Position numbers and translations under genes: made by a program. A stretch of 45,048 nt of DNA from JAXGPP01 sp964436865 (GTDB taxonomy: Bacteria > Planctomycetota > Planctomycetia > Pirellulales > Thermoguttaceae), in assembly GCA_964436865.1 (NCBI GenBank), contig CAYTFK010000017.1:1-45048 (forward strand), read 5' to 3'. The first letter of the stretch is position 1. Each line of letters starts with the position of its first letter. The notes under the pieces are model-generated. The model was not told where the DNA came from. It did no database searches and saw only the letters and a program-made list of their open reading frames with translations. Shown here piece after piece: positions 32,685 to 40,196 of this stretch.

Positions 32685-32744
32685 CGTGGCGTGAAGGTCT
32701 CGGCCTTCACAAGCGGCGGGATTGCGCTTGGGCCGGCAGCCACG
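32685..32744 (-). promoter_or_regulatory. Three-way-junction-like fold in the polA leader
   Basis: CGTGGC (32685-32690) pairs with GCCACG (32739-32744). Inside, GTGAAGG/CCTTCAC (32691-32710) and AAGCG/CGCTT (32711-32729) abut the outer stem and one another without linkers; a nine-base single strand closes the junction. All pairs are perfect. It lies 52 bases upstream of the polA start, between it and the promoter candidate. It could instead be an intergenic repeat. Confidence 0.35.
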
Positions 32745-32818
32745 AAAAGCTCGAAAATCGCCGCAAAGGCGGAGTCAAAGCCGGGTGGCCCTCATATTTC
32801 CCCGACTTGGCCGCCGTT

Positions 32819-32846
32819 ATCCTAAACCTCTGTCGGGGGCTGTCAA
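32819..32846 (-). promoter_or_regulatory. Promoter candidate for polA-coaE
   Basis: On the minus strand TTGACA (32846-32841) is a perfect -35 element, and TAGGAT (32824-32819) matches four of six -10 positions with a 16-base spacer. The leader to the polA ATG would be about 180 bases. The rest of the 470-base gap (to 33103) holds no supported gene. Confidence 0.5.
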
Positions 32847-33103
32847 GGCAGCCACGGGAGCCGACGAAGAACTGGTGGGCGGTCTCCGACGACTAACGGT
32901 TAAGGAAGAATCGACGACCGCCCTGGCACTTCATGTGTCACGGTATCCACGCTGGCAGGAAGTGCCTTCCACGATGCCTGCAACACCGCTTCAATCCCTT
33001 GCTGCGCCAGCTTCAGATTGCCATCTCCGGCGGAATCAAGCATCATTGTGTATTGAGTCCTGGCTGAGTTGTCCCCCACCCCCCCAATACCCGCCAAAGC
33101 CTC

Positions 33104-35950
33104 ATGTCGGAAGTCTTTGATCCCTACTACATCTGGCTGGGGATCCCACCCGAGGAGCAGCCGCCTCACTACTATCGGCTGCTGGGCCTCCGGGCGTTCG
33201 AGACTAACGCGGAGGCGATCGGCCACGCGGCCGACCAGCGGATGACGCTGTTGCGGACCTTCCAGACGGGGAAACACACCGCCGAATCGCAGCGGTTGCT
33301 CAATGAGGTGGCCTCGGCCCGGGTGACACTGCTCAATCCAGACAAAAAGGCGGCCTACGATCAGCAGTTGCAGACATGGCTGGCTGCTGTCGCCACGCCG
33401 CCGCCGCTGCATCCGCGGGCCGCAGTCCCGCCGGACAACGTGCCGTCGGCATGGCCCCTCGAAGTTGAGCGGCCGGCACGGCGAACACGAACCCGTCGGC
33501 GTTTGCCACTGCTCCTGGGTGCGATCGCGGTCGCAGTGACGGCGACGGTGGGAGCGATCTTCTGGGCCGGCAAGCCGCCCGATCCAGAACTTGGCCAGTC
33601 AACCTCGGGCACCGAGCACCCGCCGCCGCCCACGGCCAGCGGAAAGACTCCCTCCGGCAACCATGGCGGCGCGTCCTCCGAGAACGCGTCCGGGCGGCAA
33701 CCAGCACCGGGCGTCGCTGAGGCGACGGCAGTCTCCGAGACCGACAGCCTGGTCGCTGTGATCGACCTGCTGGCGCTCATCGATCCACAAGCGCATGCGG
33801 TGCGGGGAAGCTGGCGCAAGGAGGACGGGGCCCTGGCTGCCGGCATGGGCACCAGCTTGCTGCAGATCCCGTTCGCACCACCCGATGAATACGACCTCTC
33901 CCTGACGGCGGAGCACGTCGGAGGCCAAAGCGGAATCTACCTGGGGGTAGTTGCCGGCGGCCGCCATTTCCTCGTGTTGATCGACGGCTACCTCACCAGC
34001 GGCGGAGTGGCGGGAATCGAATTGCTGGATGGCGAATTGGCCCTCCGCAACGCCGCGCAGCGACAGGGACTATTCCTGCCCCGCAGCCAGCCGTTCACGC
34101 TGACCTATCGCATCCGCAAGAATGGTTTGACCGTGGAGCGTGATGGCGAACCAATCTTCGCCTGGCAAGGGGACTACGCGCGCTGCTCGACGCGCGCCAT
34201 CTGGACCGTCCCCGATCCTCGGCGGCTCGCACTGGCACTGGCCAACGCCGAATACCGTTTCACGGCGATCACGATCTCGCCCCCCGCAAAACCGATCGAT
34301 TTCGGCCGTATTGCTTTGGCGCCGCCACTGCTCGAGCCGACCCCCAGCGCCCCGCCCGCTGAAGGCAGTCCACAGCCCCCGGTGACCATGGCCGCAGAGT
34401 CGCCTCCCGAGGACACCCCGGACGATACGACCGCCCCGCGGTTGCCGCTCCCGGATGTCGCCAGACAGGAGGAGATTGCAGCGCATGTCCGCGAGGTAGT
34501 CAATATGGATGCCGCACGCACGGCCGAAGAGAAACAGGCCGCTCTGGCTAAGCTGGCCGAATTGGCGGATCAGGCCCGTGATCGGCCCGACGAACGATTC
34601 GTCCTGTGGCGTGAAGCGATCAAGCTGGCGGTCGCCGCTGGCAACGCCCAGCGCGCGATTGAGGCCACCGACCGCATCGCGGCCGATTTTCAGATCGATG
34701 CCGTCCAGGCAAGGCTAAGCGTGCTCAAGGATCTTACGGGTGCGACTCGCGACGAGTCGCAGATCGCAGCGCTGGTGACGGCGGCCGACACGGTGATCGA
34801 CGACGCCTTGGATTCCGGGCAGTATGCCGCTGCGCTGGAGGCTGCCACGACCGCCTATCGTGCATCGCAGCGCCCCGCGGGACAAGGCCTCCGCAAGCAG
34901 GTGCATGAACGACAGAAGGTGGTGGAGAAGATTCATTCGCATTGGCAGAGCGTGCAGAAATCGCTCGAGTTGCTTGCCGCCAATCCCGACGATCCGGCAG
35001 CGAATCTCGAAGCCGGGAGATGGCACGCCTTCACACTCGAAGACTGGGAGCGGGGATTGCCCTGCCTGGCCAAAGGGAGCGATGCATCGCTGGCGGCAGC
35101 CGCGCAGCAGGAACTCGATGCCCGGCCGGCTGACGCGGAGGCGGAAGCCGCCCTGGGCGATCTCTGGTGGGATCTTGCCCGCAAATATCAGGGAGACGAT
35201 CGCGAAGCGATCCTGTCCCGAGCCGGCACATGGTACGAAAAGGCGGCCGCGGGGTTGCCGGGTGGTCTGCTGCAAACCAAGGTCAGCAAGCGACTCGATG
35301 AACTTACCGGCACCGAAAAGTCCGGCCGCACGACCGGAGGCGGCAACGTACTGCGAGGTCGCTGGCTCGATCTGTTCCGCTGGGTCGACGTCCAGCGCGA
35401 TAGCGTTCAAGGACGCTGGCTGCCGACTCCCGCGGGCTTGGCCGTCGCCTCCGGTCCCGCCAACCGGCTGATGCTGCCGGTCGAGATTCAAGGCGACTAC
35501 GACCTGGAAATCGCCTTCACACGGACGGCGGGCGATGACATGATCGGGCTGATTCTCCCCGTCGCATCGACCTCGTGCCTGACGTTTGTGAGCGGCTGGA
35601 GTGGCCGATTCCGCGGGATCGAGTTCATCAACGGTCGCGGTGGAAACAGCAATGAGGCGACCCGGCGTCCCGGCACGGTGGTCGACCGACAGCGCTACAC
35701 GCTGCTGGTCAGCGTCCGTACCGACGGCACCAACGCTCGCATCGACGGCCGGGTCAACGGGCAGCCGAGCATCTCGTGGTCGGGTCCCGTGGCCTCCCTC
35801 ATGGCGCCAGGTGGGTGGAGTCTACCGCAAGGCAACCGCCCCGCCCTGGGGGCCAACCAGTCGACAATTGTGTTTCACAGCGCTCGGCTGCGTCTTATCA
35901 CGGGAAATGCCAAGCTGTTGAGGAAGGACGCGGCCGGCCGAACGCCCTGA
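33104..35950 (+). CDS. Membrane-anchored protein: degenerate J-like domain, one helix, two LamG-like regions
   Basis: A 948-residue protein with no assignable function. Residues 7-90 look like a J domain (HYYRLLGL, RLLNEVASARVTLLNPDKKAAYD, matching the YYxxLG start and the SDxxKRxxYD end) but the catalytic HPD is absent. The start WLGIPPEEQPPHYYRLLG recurs, as I recall, in planctomycete proteins. A single hydrophobic helix (about 134-155) follows a basic patch (RRTRTRRR), so the N-terminus should be cytoplasmic. Outside lie a proline-rich spacer, a beta-rich jelly-roll-like region (about 210-395), a helical region (about 455-730) with TPR-like alanine repeats, and a second jelly-roll-like region (about 745-935). 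A good intrinsic terminator follows. Confidence 0.8.
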   Translation: MSEVFDPYYIWLGIPPEEQPPHYYRLLGLRAFETNAEAIGHAADQRMTLLRTFQTGKHTAESQRLLNEVASARVTLLNPDKKAAYDQQLQTWLAAVATPPPLHPRAAVPPDNVPSAWPLEVERPARRTRTRRRLPLLLGAIAVAVTATVGAIFWAGKPPDPELGQSTSGTEHPPPPTASGKTPSGNHGGASSENASGRQPAPGVAEATAVSETDSLVAVIDLLALIDPQAHAVRGSWRKEDGALAAGMGTSLLQIPFAPPDEYDLSLTAEHVGGQSGIYLGVVAGGRHFLVLIDGYLTSGGVAGIELLDGELALRNAAQRQGLFLPRSQPFTLTYRIRKNGLTVERDGEPIFAWQGDYARCSTRAIWTVPDPRRLALALANAEYRFTAITISPPAKPIDFGRIALAPPLLEPTPSAPPAEGSPQPPVTMAAESPPEDTPDDTTAPRLPLPDVARQEEIAAHVREVVNMDAARTAEEKQAALAKLAELADQARDRPDERFVLWREAIKLAVAAGNAQRAIEATDRIAADFQIDAVQARLSVLKDLTGATRDESQIAALVTAADTVIDDALDSGQYAAALEAATTAYRASQRPAGQGLRKQVHERQKVVEKIHSHWQSVQKSLELLAANPDDPAANLEAGRWHAFTLEDWERGLPCLAKGSDASLAAAAQQELDARPADAEAEAALGDLWWDLARKYQGDDREAILSRAGTWYEKAAAGLPGGLLQTKVSKRLDELTGTEKSGRTTGGGNVLRGRWLDLFRWVDVQRDSVQGRWLPTPAGLAVASGPANRLMLPVEIQGDYDLEIAFTRTAGDDMIGLILPVASTSCLTFVSGWSGRFRGIEFINGRGGNSNEATRRPGTVVDRQRYTLLVSVRTDGTNARIDGRVNGQPSISWSGPVASLMAPGGWSLPQGNRPALGANQSTIVFHSARLRLITGNAKLLRKDAAGRTP

Positions 35951-36007
35951 ACGGCCCGCCCGAGTCTCCCCTCACCTCGCCTCGGCTCGGGATTCCGCCC
36001 CTTCCGA

Positions 36008-36035
36008 CCTCCACCATCCTTCGGCGGGGGTTTTT
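36008..36035 (+). terminator. Intrinsic terminator after the J-like protein gene
   Basis: CCTCCACC at 36008-36015 pairs with GGCGGGGG at 36023-36030 (seven of eight positions, one G-U, one mismatch) around a seven-base loop, followed directly by TTTTT at 36031-36035. It lies about 58 bases beyond the stop codon. Confidence 0.65.
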
Positions 36036-36037
36036 CG

Positions 36038-36066
36038 TTGACAGCGCATTTTGCCCTACTTACAAT
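36038..36066 (+). promoter_or_regulatory. Strong sigma-70-like promoter for the coiled-coil protein gene
   Basis: TTGACA at 36038-36043 is a perfect -35, TACAAT at 36061-36066 matches five of six -10 positions, and the spacer is exactly 17 bases. It begins two bases after the U-tract of the preceding terminator. Transcription would start near 36073, leaving a leader of about 155 bases before the ATG at 36230. Confidence 0.75.
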
Positions 36067-36101
36067 CGAAATTAGGCTGTTGTCGCTCGGAGAATAGCGA
36101 A

Positions 36102-36151
36102 CCTTTGCGGCCGGTCTGCCCCAAGCCCGATCAAGTCGGGCGTCGCGAAGG
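36102..36151 (+). promoter_or_regulatory. Nested hairpin in the leader of the coiled-coil protein gene
   Basis: CCTTTGCG (36102-36109) pairs with CGCGAAGG (36144-36151) over eight positions with one G-U, enclosing a second stem GCCCGA/TCGGGC at 36125-36141. It lies between the promoter and the ribosome site AAGGAG near 36212. Confidence 0.35.
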
Positions 36152-36229
36152 TGAAGAGGCATACGTCACATCACTGGCCCACTCGGCACCGGTTCTGGTG
36201 TCCACTGCGGCAAAGGAGCATCCTCAGTC

Positions 36230-37654
36230 ATGGCGCGCGAAAACCAGGGACTGCAAATCACCCTTATCGTCTTCGTCTTTCTGACGATTGTGCTGGGTGT
36301 CGCGAGCTTCCTCTTCTATCGAAACTACCAGGAACAAACGATCAAAGTGGCCTCGCTCACCGAGGAGAAGAGCACGCTCGACGCGACGACGCGCGAGCTT
36401 CAGAACGAGAACATGCAACTCAAAGAGTGGATCGGCGACGCCCGAACCGACAAGCTCGATGTGGTCAGCCAGAACGTCAAGCGCGACATGGATACCTACG
36501 CCGCGAATTTCCCCGCGGCTGACCGAAATTACCGCAAGGTTTTACAGAACCTCCAGTCCGCTCTCAACGACAAGAACGCGACGCTCGACGACGCCCTCGT
36601 CCAGGTGCAGAACCTGAAGACCTACGCCCAGACGCTTGACCAGGCAAAGCAGGGGCAGATCGATCAGTACAAGCAGGCTGCAGACAAGGCCGCCCAGGAT
36701 CTGTTGGCCACCCGCACGCAGGCCGATAGCGATCTCCAGACGGCCAACCAGGGCAAGGACCAGTTGATGAAACAGCGGGATACCCTTGTCAATGACGCCC
36801 GCAATCGCTTGGCGGAGAAGGACAAAGTGATTGCCAACAAGGACGAGAATCTGAAGAGCCTGAGCGATGATCTTCGCCAGAAAATCGACCAGGTGAACCA
36901 GATGTACAATCCGGTGTTCGAGCAGGCGACGGGGGAGATCACTCAGGTTGATCAGCGTTCCGGCACGGTCTGGATCAACCTCGGTTCGGCCGACGGACTC
37001 CGCCGCCAGACGAGCTTCGCGGTGTACGCCGCCGGAACGAACGACGTGCAGAAGGCCGCCGAAAAGGGGAGTATTGAAGTCACCCGGATCCTCAAAGAAC
37101 ACTTGGCCGAGGCCCGGATCGTCGACGACAAGATCTCCGATCCCATCCTTCGTGGCGACCTGATTCATACGCCGGTATGGGTGCCGGGAGGTCAGGAGCA
37201 TTTCGCCCTCACCGATGGAATGGATCTCGATCGCGACGGCAAGCCTGATGCCCAGGTGCTTAAGAACCTGATCTCGATGAACGGCGGCGTGATTGATGCC
37301 GAGCTTACCCAGGACGGCAAGCGGGTGGGTCAGATCACGGGCAAGACCCGCTACCTGATCATCGGCCGCGAGCAGGACGAAAACACGCCGCGTGAACTCC
37401 TCGAAGCCCGGTCGCAGATGATCAACGACGCCGACAAGCTGGGCGTCGAGAGAATCAATCTCGATGTCTTCCTCCGCCGCATGGGCTGGAAGAACGAGAC
37501 GCCCGTCGTGCGCTACGGCAAGGGCGGAAACCTCGACGAGTTCCGGCCGCGCGCTCCTGAGGCCGGCTCCCGTGTCTCGACCGGCAACGTCAGTTCGCTC
37601 TATCAACCGGAGGAGCCGTCGCGCGGCGCACGCCGCACGCGGACCGCCTACTGA
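36230..37654 (+). CDS. Membrane-anchored coiled-coil protein, unknown function
   Basis: A 474-residue protein. One N-terminal helix (9-30, ITLIVFVFLTIVLGVASFLFY) anchors it; residues 33 to about 225 form a long heptad-rich, Glu/Gln/Lys-rich coiled coil (KVASLTEEKSTLDATTRELQ, NKDENLKSLSDDLRQKIDQV). After about 230 a folded, beta-containing domain begins with GEITQVDQRSGTVWINLGSADGLRRQTSFAVY, a pattern like OB-fold/FlgT-C-type segments that describe a cell-surface or stator domain. The C-terminal tail is basic and proline-rich. The topology suggests a rod reaching across the periplasm. AAGGAG lies about 13 bases before the ATG; transcription probably starts from the strong promoter at 36038. 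I do not recognise a named family. Confidence 0.78.
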   Translation: MARENQGLQITLIVFVFLTIVLGVASFLFYRNYQEQTIKVASLTEEKSTLDATTRELQNENMQLKEWIGDARTDKLDVVSQNVKRDMDTYAANFPAADRNYRKVLQNLQSALNDKNATLDDALVQVQNLKTYAQTLDQAKQGQIDQYKQAADKAAQDLLATRTQADSDLQTANQGKDQLMKQRDTLVNDARNRLAEKDKVIANKDENLKSLSDDLRQKIDQVNQMYNPVFEQATGEITQVDQRSGTVWINLGSADGLRRQTSFAVYAAGTNDVQKAAEKGSIEVTRILKEHLAEARIVDDKISDPILRGDLIHTPVWVPGGQEHFALTDGMDLDRDGKPDAQVLKNLISMNGGVIDAELTQDGKRVGQITGKTRYLIIGREQDENTPRELLEARSQMINDADKLGVERINLDVFLRRMGWKNETPVVRYGKGGNLDEFRPRAPEAGSRVSTGNVSSLYQPEEPSRGARRTRTAY

Positions 37655-37659
37655 CCTCG

Positions 37660-37675
37660 CGCACGCCTTCGTGCG
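37660..37675 (+). terminator. Hairpin after the coiled-coil protein gene
   Basis: CGCACG (37660-37665) pairs with CGTGCG (37670-37675) over a CCTT loop, six bases after the stop codon. No U-tract follows. A second short stem, CCGCC-GGA-GGCGG, lies about 35 bases on. The next gene is convergent, so either may serve both strands. Confidence 0.4.
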
Positions 37676-37761
37676 GAAAGTAATCTGGCAACGCTCGGCC
37701 GCATCTTCCGCCGGAGGCGGCCTGCCGCCCGCGCAACGACACCCCACTCTGCGGCGTGCAA

Positions 37762-38181
37762 CTACATCGGCCCGCCGATGCCGCCGAACAACCGCGCGGT
37801 GAGAGACTCGATACGCCGGACCTCCGATTCCGGCGCACCGGAGCGGGCTTTTAACAACTCGGGCAACACGAAAAGCCGTGCCGGCTCCCGCAGCCGATTG
37901 CGGCGCGCGATCCGCCACAACAGCCAGCGTTCCGACCACCGCAGACGGTGCGCCCGGCAGAGTTCGAGGAACAGCCGCCGCGGGCGGTTTAGCGGCCGCG
38001 AGCGTCGCGGGCGGTCCATGAACCGGGCCGCCAGCCAGAACACCAGCAGGATTGCCACCAGGACCAGCAATCCCGTCATCCGCTCGCTCGCACCGAGGTG
38101 CGTCTGCCGCCGCGACAGGGCGCGGACCATCGTCTGCATGCGTTCGTCGGAAGCGGCAGCCAGCCAGAGGTGGAACGACAT
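37762..38181 (-). CDS. Small membrane protein linked to the HEAT-repeat gene
   Basis: A 139-residue protein of unknown function. One hydrophobic helix (about 36-53, MTGLLVLVAILLVFWLAARF) is followed by a strongly basic cytoplasmic segment (about 55-100) with RLFLELCRAHRLRWSERWLLWRIARRNRL, an amphipathic arginine-rich pattern that may contact membrane, nucleic acid or the neighbouring protein. The ATG at 38181 begins nine bases after the stop codon of the HEAT-repeat gene, so the two are almost certainly one transcript. I recall comparable pairs in other planctomycetes but cannot name a family. Confidence 0.68.
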   Translation of the reverse strand: MSFHLWLAAASDERMQTMVRALSRRQTHLGASERMTGLLVLVAILLVFWLAARFMDRPRRSRPLNRPRRLFLELCRAHRLRWSERWLLWRIARRNRLREPARLFVLPELLKARSGAPESEVRRIESLTARLFGGIGGPM

Positions 38182-38190
38182 GCCGCGGCC

Positions 38191-39783
38191 TCAGATGAAC
38201 GAGTTGGGATGCGGGGGGGGTGGGAGCGGCCAGCCGTCAGGCGGCCCCAGGTCCGGCGGGGGCGCTTCTCGGCCTGCCAGCCCCGGATCGGCCGGCGGCC
38301 GGCAAAACACGTCCGGCCCGCTGCGCAGCAGGACGGCGGTAGCCGCCGTCCGCACCGCAATGTCTTGATCGAATCGCAGGTCGGCGATCCAGCGTTCGAC
38401 GGCCGGCACCGCTTCCATCGCCTCGGCGATCTCCAGCGCCCGGAGCCGCCGGATACGAAGCTTCGATTGCAGTTCGGCCACCAGCAACGGGATCGCCTGC
38501 GGATCGATCTTTCGGACCAGCAGGCCGGTACTGCGGCGGACCTCGGCTTCGAGCGTGTCGAAGGCCGCCAGAAACCGGGCGAAGCTGAACTCGGCAAGGT
38601 TCTCGCGGACCGCTTTCCGAACCACGTCGTGCGGGCTGTCGACCAGACGCAACAGCCGCGGCAGCGTGCCGGGTATGCCGCGGCTCCGCAACTGCGAGAC
38701 CAGCGCGGCCTGCACGCAGGGATCTTCATGCTCCAGGCCGAGCAACACCAGCTCATTCGCCTCGGCGCCGCAGAAATCCGCCAGGGCCTCGGCCGCCGCG
38801 CGCCGCCCGGCGGGCTTCCCGACCAGCAACAGGTGTCTGACGATCTCGAAGGCGTAACTCCGCCCCACGCTGGCGCCCATGAACAGACGCACCGCTCCGT
38901 GTTGTGCCTGCTCATCCAGTCCGGCCACGATCCCCAGCGAGTCTTCGATCCACGCCAGCGAGTTGATCCGTCGCAGGTTGTGCGCCTGCACGGGCGACGA
39001 TTCGCGGGCCAGCTTGTGCAACAGGCTCGCGAGAAAACGTTCATCGCAGCGACGGGAGATCATCCCCAACGCCGCCGACGGCGCCTGGGGATCGTCGAGG
39101 AAGCTTAGCAGGAGACGAACGACTCCGGCCGACGCGCTCTGTGAAAACTCCTCGGCGACTGCCGCAAAGGCGACATGGTGGGGTTCGAGCAGGATCCGCT
39201 TGAGCGTAATGTTGTCGCGATTCACCAACAGCAGGAAGGCCGTCACGATCTCCGCCCGCTGATGCAGGTGGAACCGTTCGACCGACCGCTCCAGGTCTTC
39301 GAGCACCCGCCAGCGGACGAGCTGCGGGTCTCCGCGCCGCAGGTCGATATTCGGATCGGCCAGATCGCGGCACAGCGAGTCGGCCGTTTCCACCAGCGTC
39401 CGGCCCAGCAACTCGCCGTAGCGGCTGCCCGATTCCAGCGCGTGCACAAGCGTTGGCATGACCTCGTATTCGCGGAACCATGCGGCGGCGAGACAGCCGT
39501 TGGAGCAGGCCTGTTCATCCGCGGACAGAATCGCCTCGCGAATCGCCTCGGCCATGGCTTCCTGATGCTGATAAACAATCCGCCGCGGCCGCTCGGCCAA
39601 CGTGTGCAGGCGATTGATCACGGCCCGACAACCGCTCGCGCTGCGGCGGGCGAGGATGGCTGCCAGCGCCGATTCGCGGATGGCCGCTTGGGGCGAGTCG
39701 AGCGCCGACACCAGCACGGGCGTCGCCGCCTCGTTGGGTGTCTCGCGAAGCACCCGAAGTGTCGTTTCGAGGCCGTTACTCAC
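38191..39783 (-). CDS. HEAT-like repeat protein
   Basis: A 530-residue all-helical protein of unknown function. Repeats of about 30-40 residues are visible throughout: TPVLVSALDSPQAAIRESALAAIL near 20-45, VVRLLLSFLDDPQAPSAALG in the middle, and LPRLLRLVDSPHDVVRKAVRENLAEF and AIPLLVAELQSKLRIRRLRALE late, all with the Asp/Pro-Arg pattern of HEAT or PBS-lyase-like HEAT repeats. There is no signal peptide or helix for the membrane. I choose the GTG at 39783: GGGAGA lies nine bases upstream and the protein then starts SNGLETTLRVLRE; in-frame ATGs further up (39816, 39861) lack ribosome sites. The small membrane protein gene follows by nine bases, suggesting a membrane-recruited scaffold. Confidence 0.82.
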   Translation of the reverse strand: MSNGLETTLRVLRETPNEAATPVLVSALDSPQAAIRESALAAILARRSASGCRAVINRLHTLAERPRRIVYQHQEAMAEAIREAILSADEQACSNGCLAAAWFREYEVMPTLVHALESGSRYGELLGRTLVETADSLCRDLADPNIDLRRGDPQLVRWRVLEDLERSVERFHLHQRAEIVTAFLLLVNRDNITLKRILLEPHHVAFAAVAEEFSQSASAGVVRLLLSFLDDPQAPSAALGMISRRCDERFLASLLHKLARESSPVQAHNLRRINSLAWIEDSLGIVAGLDEQAQHGAVRLFMGASVGRSYAFEIVRHLLLVGKPAGRRAAAEALADFCGAEANELVLLGLEHEDPCVQAALVSQLRSRGIPGTLPRLLRLVDSPHDVVRKAVRENLAEFSFARFLAAFDTLEAEVRRSTGLLVRKIDPQAIPLLVAELQSKLRIRRLRALEIAEAMEAVPAVERWIADLRFDQDIAVRTAATAVLLRSGPDVFCRPPADPGLAGREAPPPDLGPPDGWPLPPPPHPNSFI

Positions 39784-40196
39784 TGCGCAGTTCTCCCTGT
39801 CTGCACAGATCGGCATCGTGGGGAAGGAACTTTGGCCTTTAGACAAGGCCCCGCCAGTCAACGGTCAACGCCAACGGAAGTCTCACATGGTGCAACGCAA
39901 GACCCCCGACGTAAGGATAAGTCGGGATGAATATTATGGCCACTCGCCAGGCCAAAGGCGTCAACTCGCCAGCAGCGGGGTATTGCACTCCTGGCGGTTC
40001 GCCGGGCAACATTGAATGTGAGCGTCGATCGCCGGGGCAGGACCAGTCCCCTCGGCGACGGTAGAATAGGACCCGGCCGTCGGGCCCAACGAGCAATAGA
40101 ATTCCGGCTCGTGTCGCCGCAGCCAGGCGGCTGTCGAAGCGCGATTGTCGGCCTGAACGAAACAGCGGAAAGCCGGATTGCCGAGGTGGTCTTCCC
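39784..40196. other. Divergent intergenic region between HEAT-repeat and TPR genes
   Basis: About 410 bases. A hairpin GGCCTT-TAGAC-AAGGCC lies at 39834-39850 in the HEAT-gene leader. On the plus strand GGTAGAATAGG at 40060-40070 contains a TAGAAT -10 element (40062-40067) for the TPR-CRTAC pair; its -35 match is poor. No gene is supported here. Confidence 0.5.
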
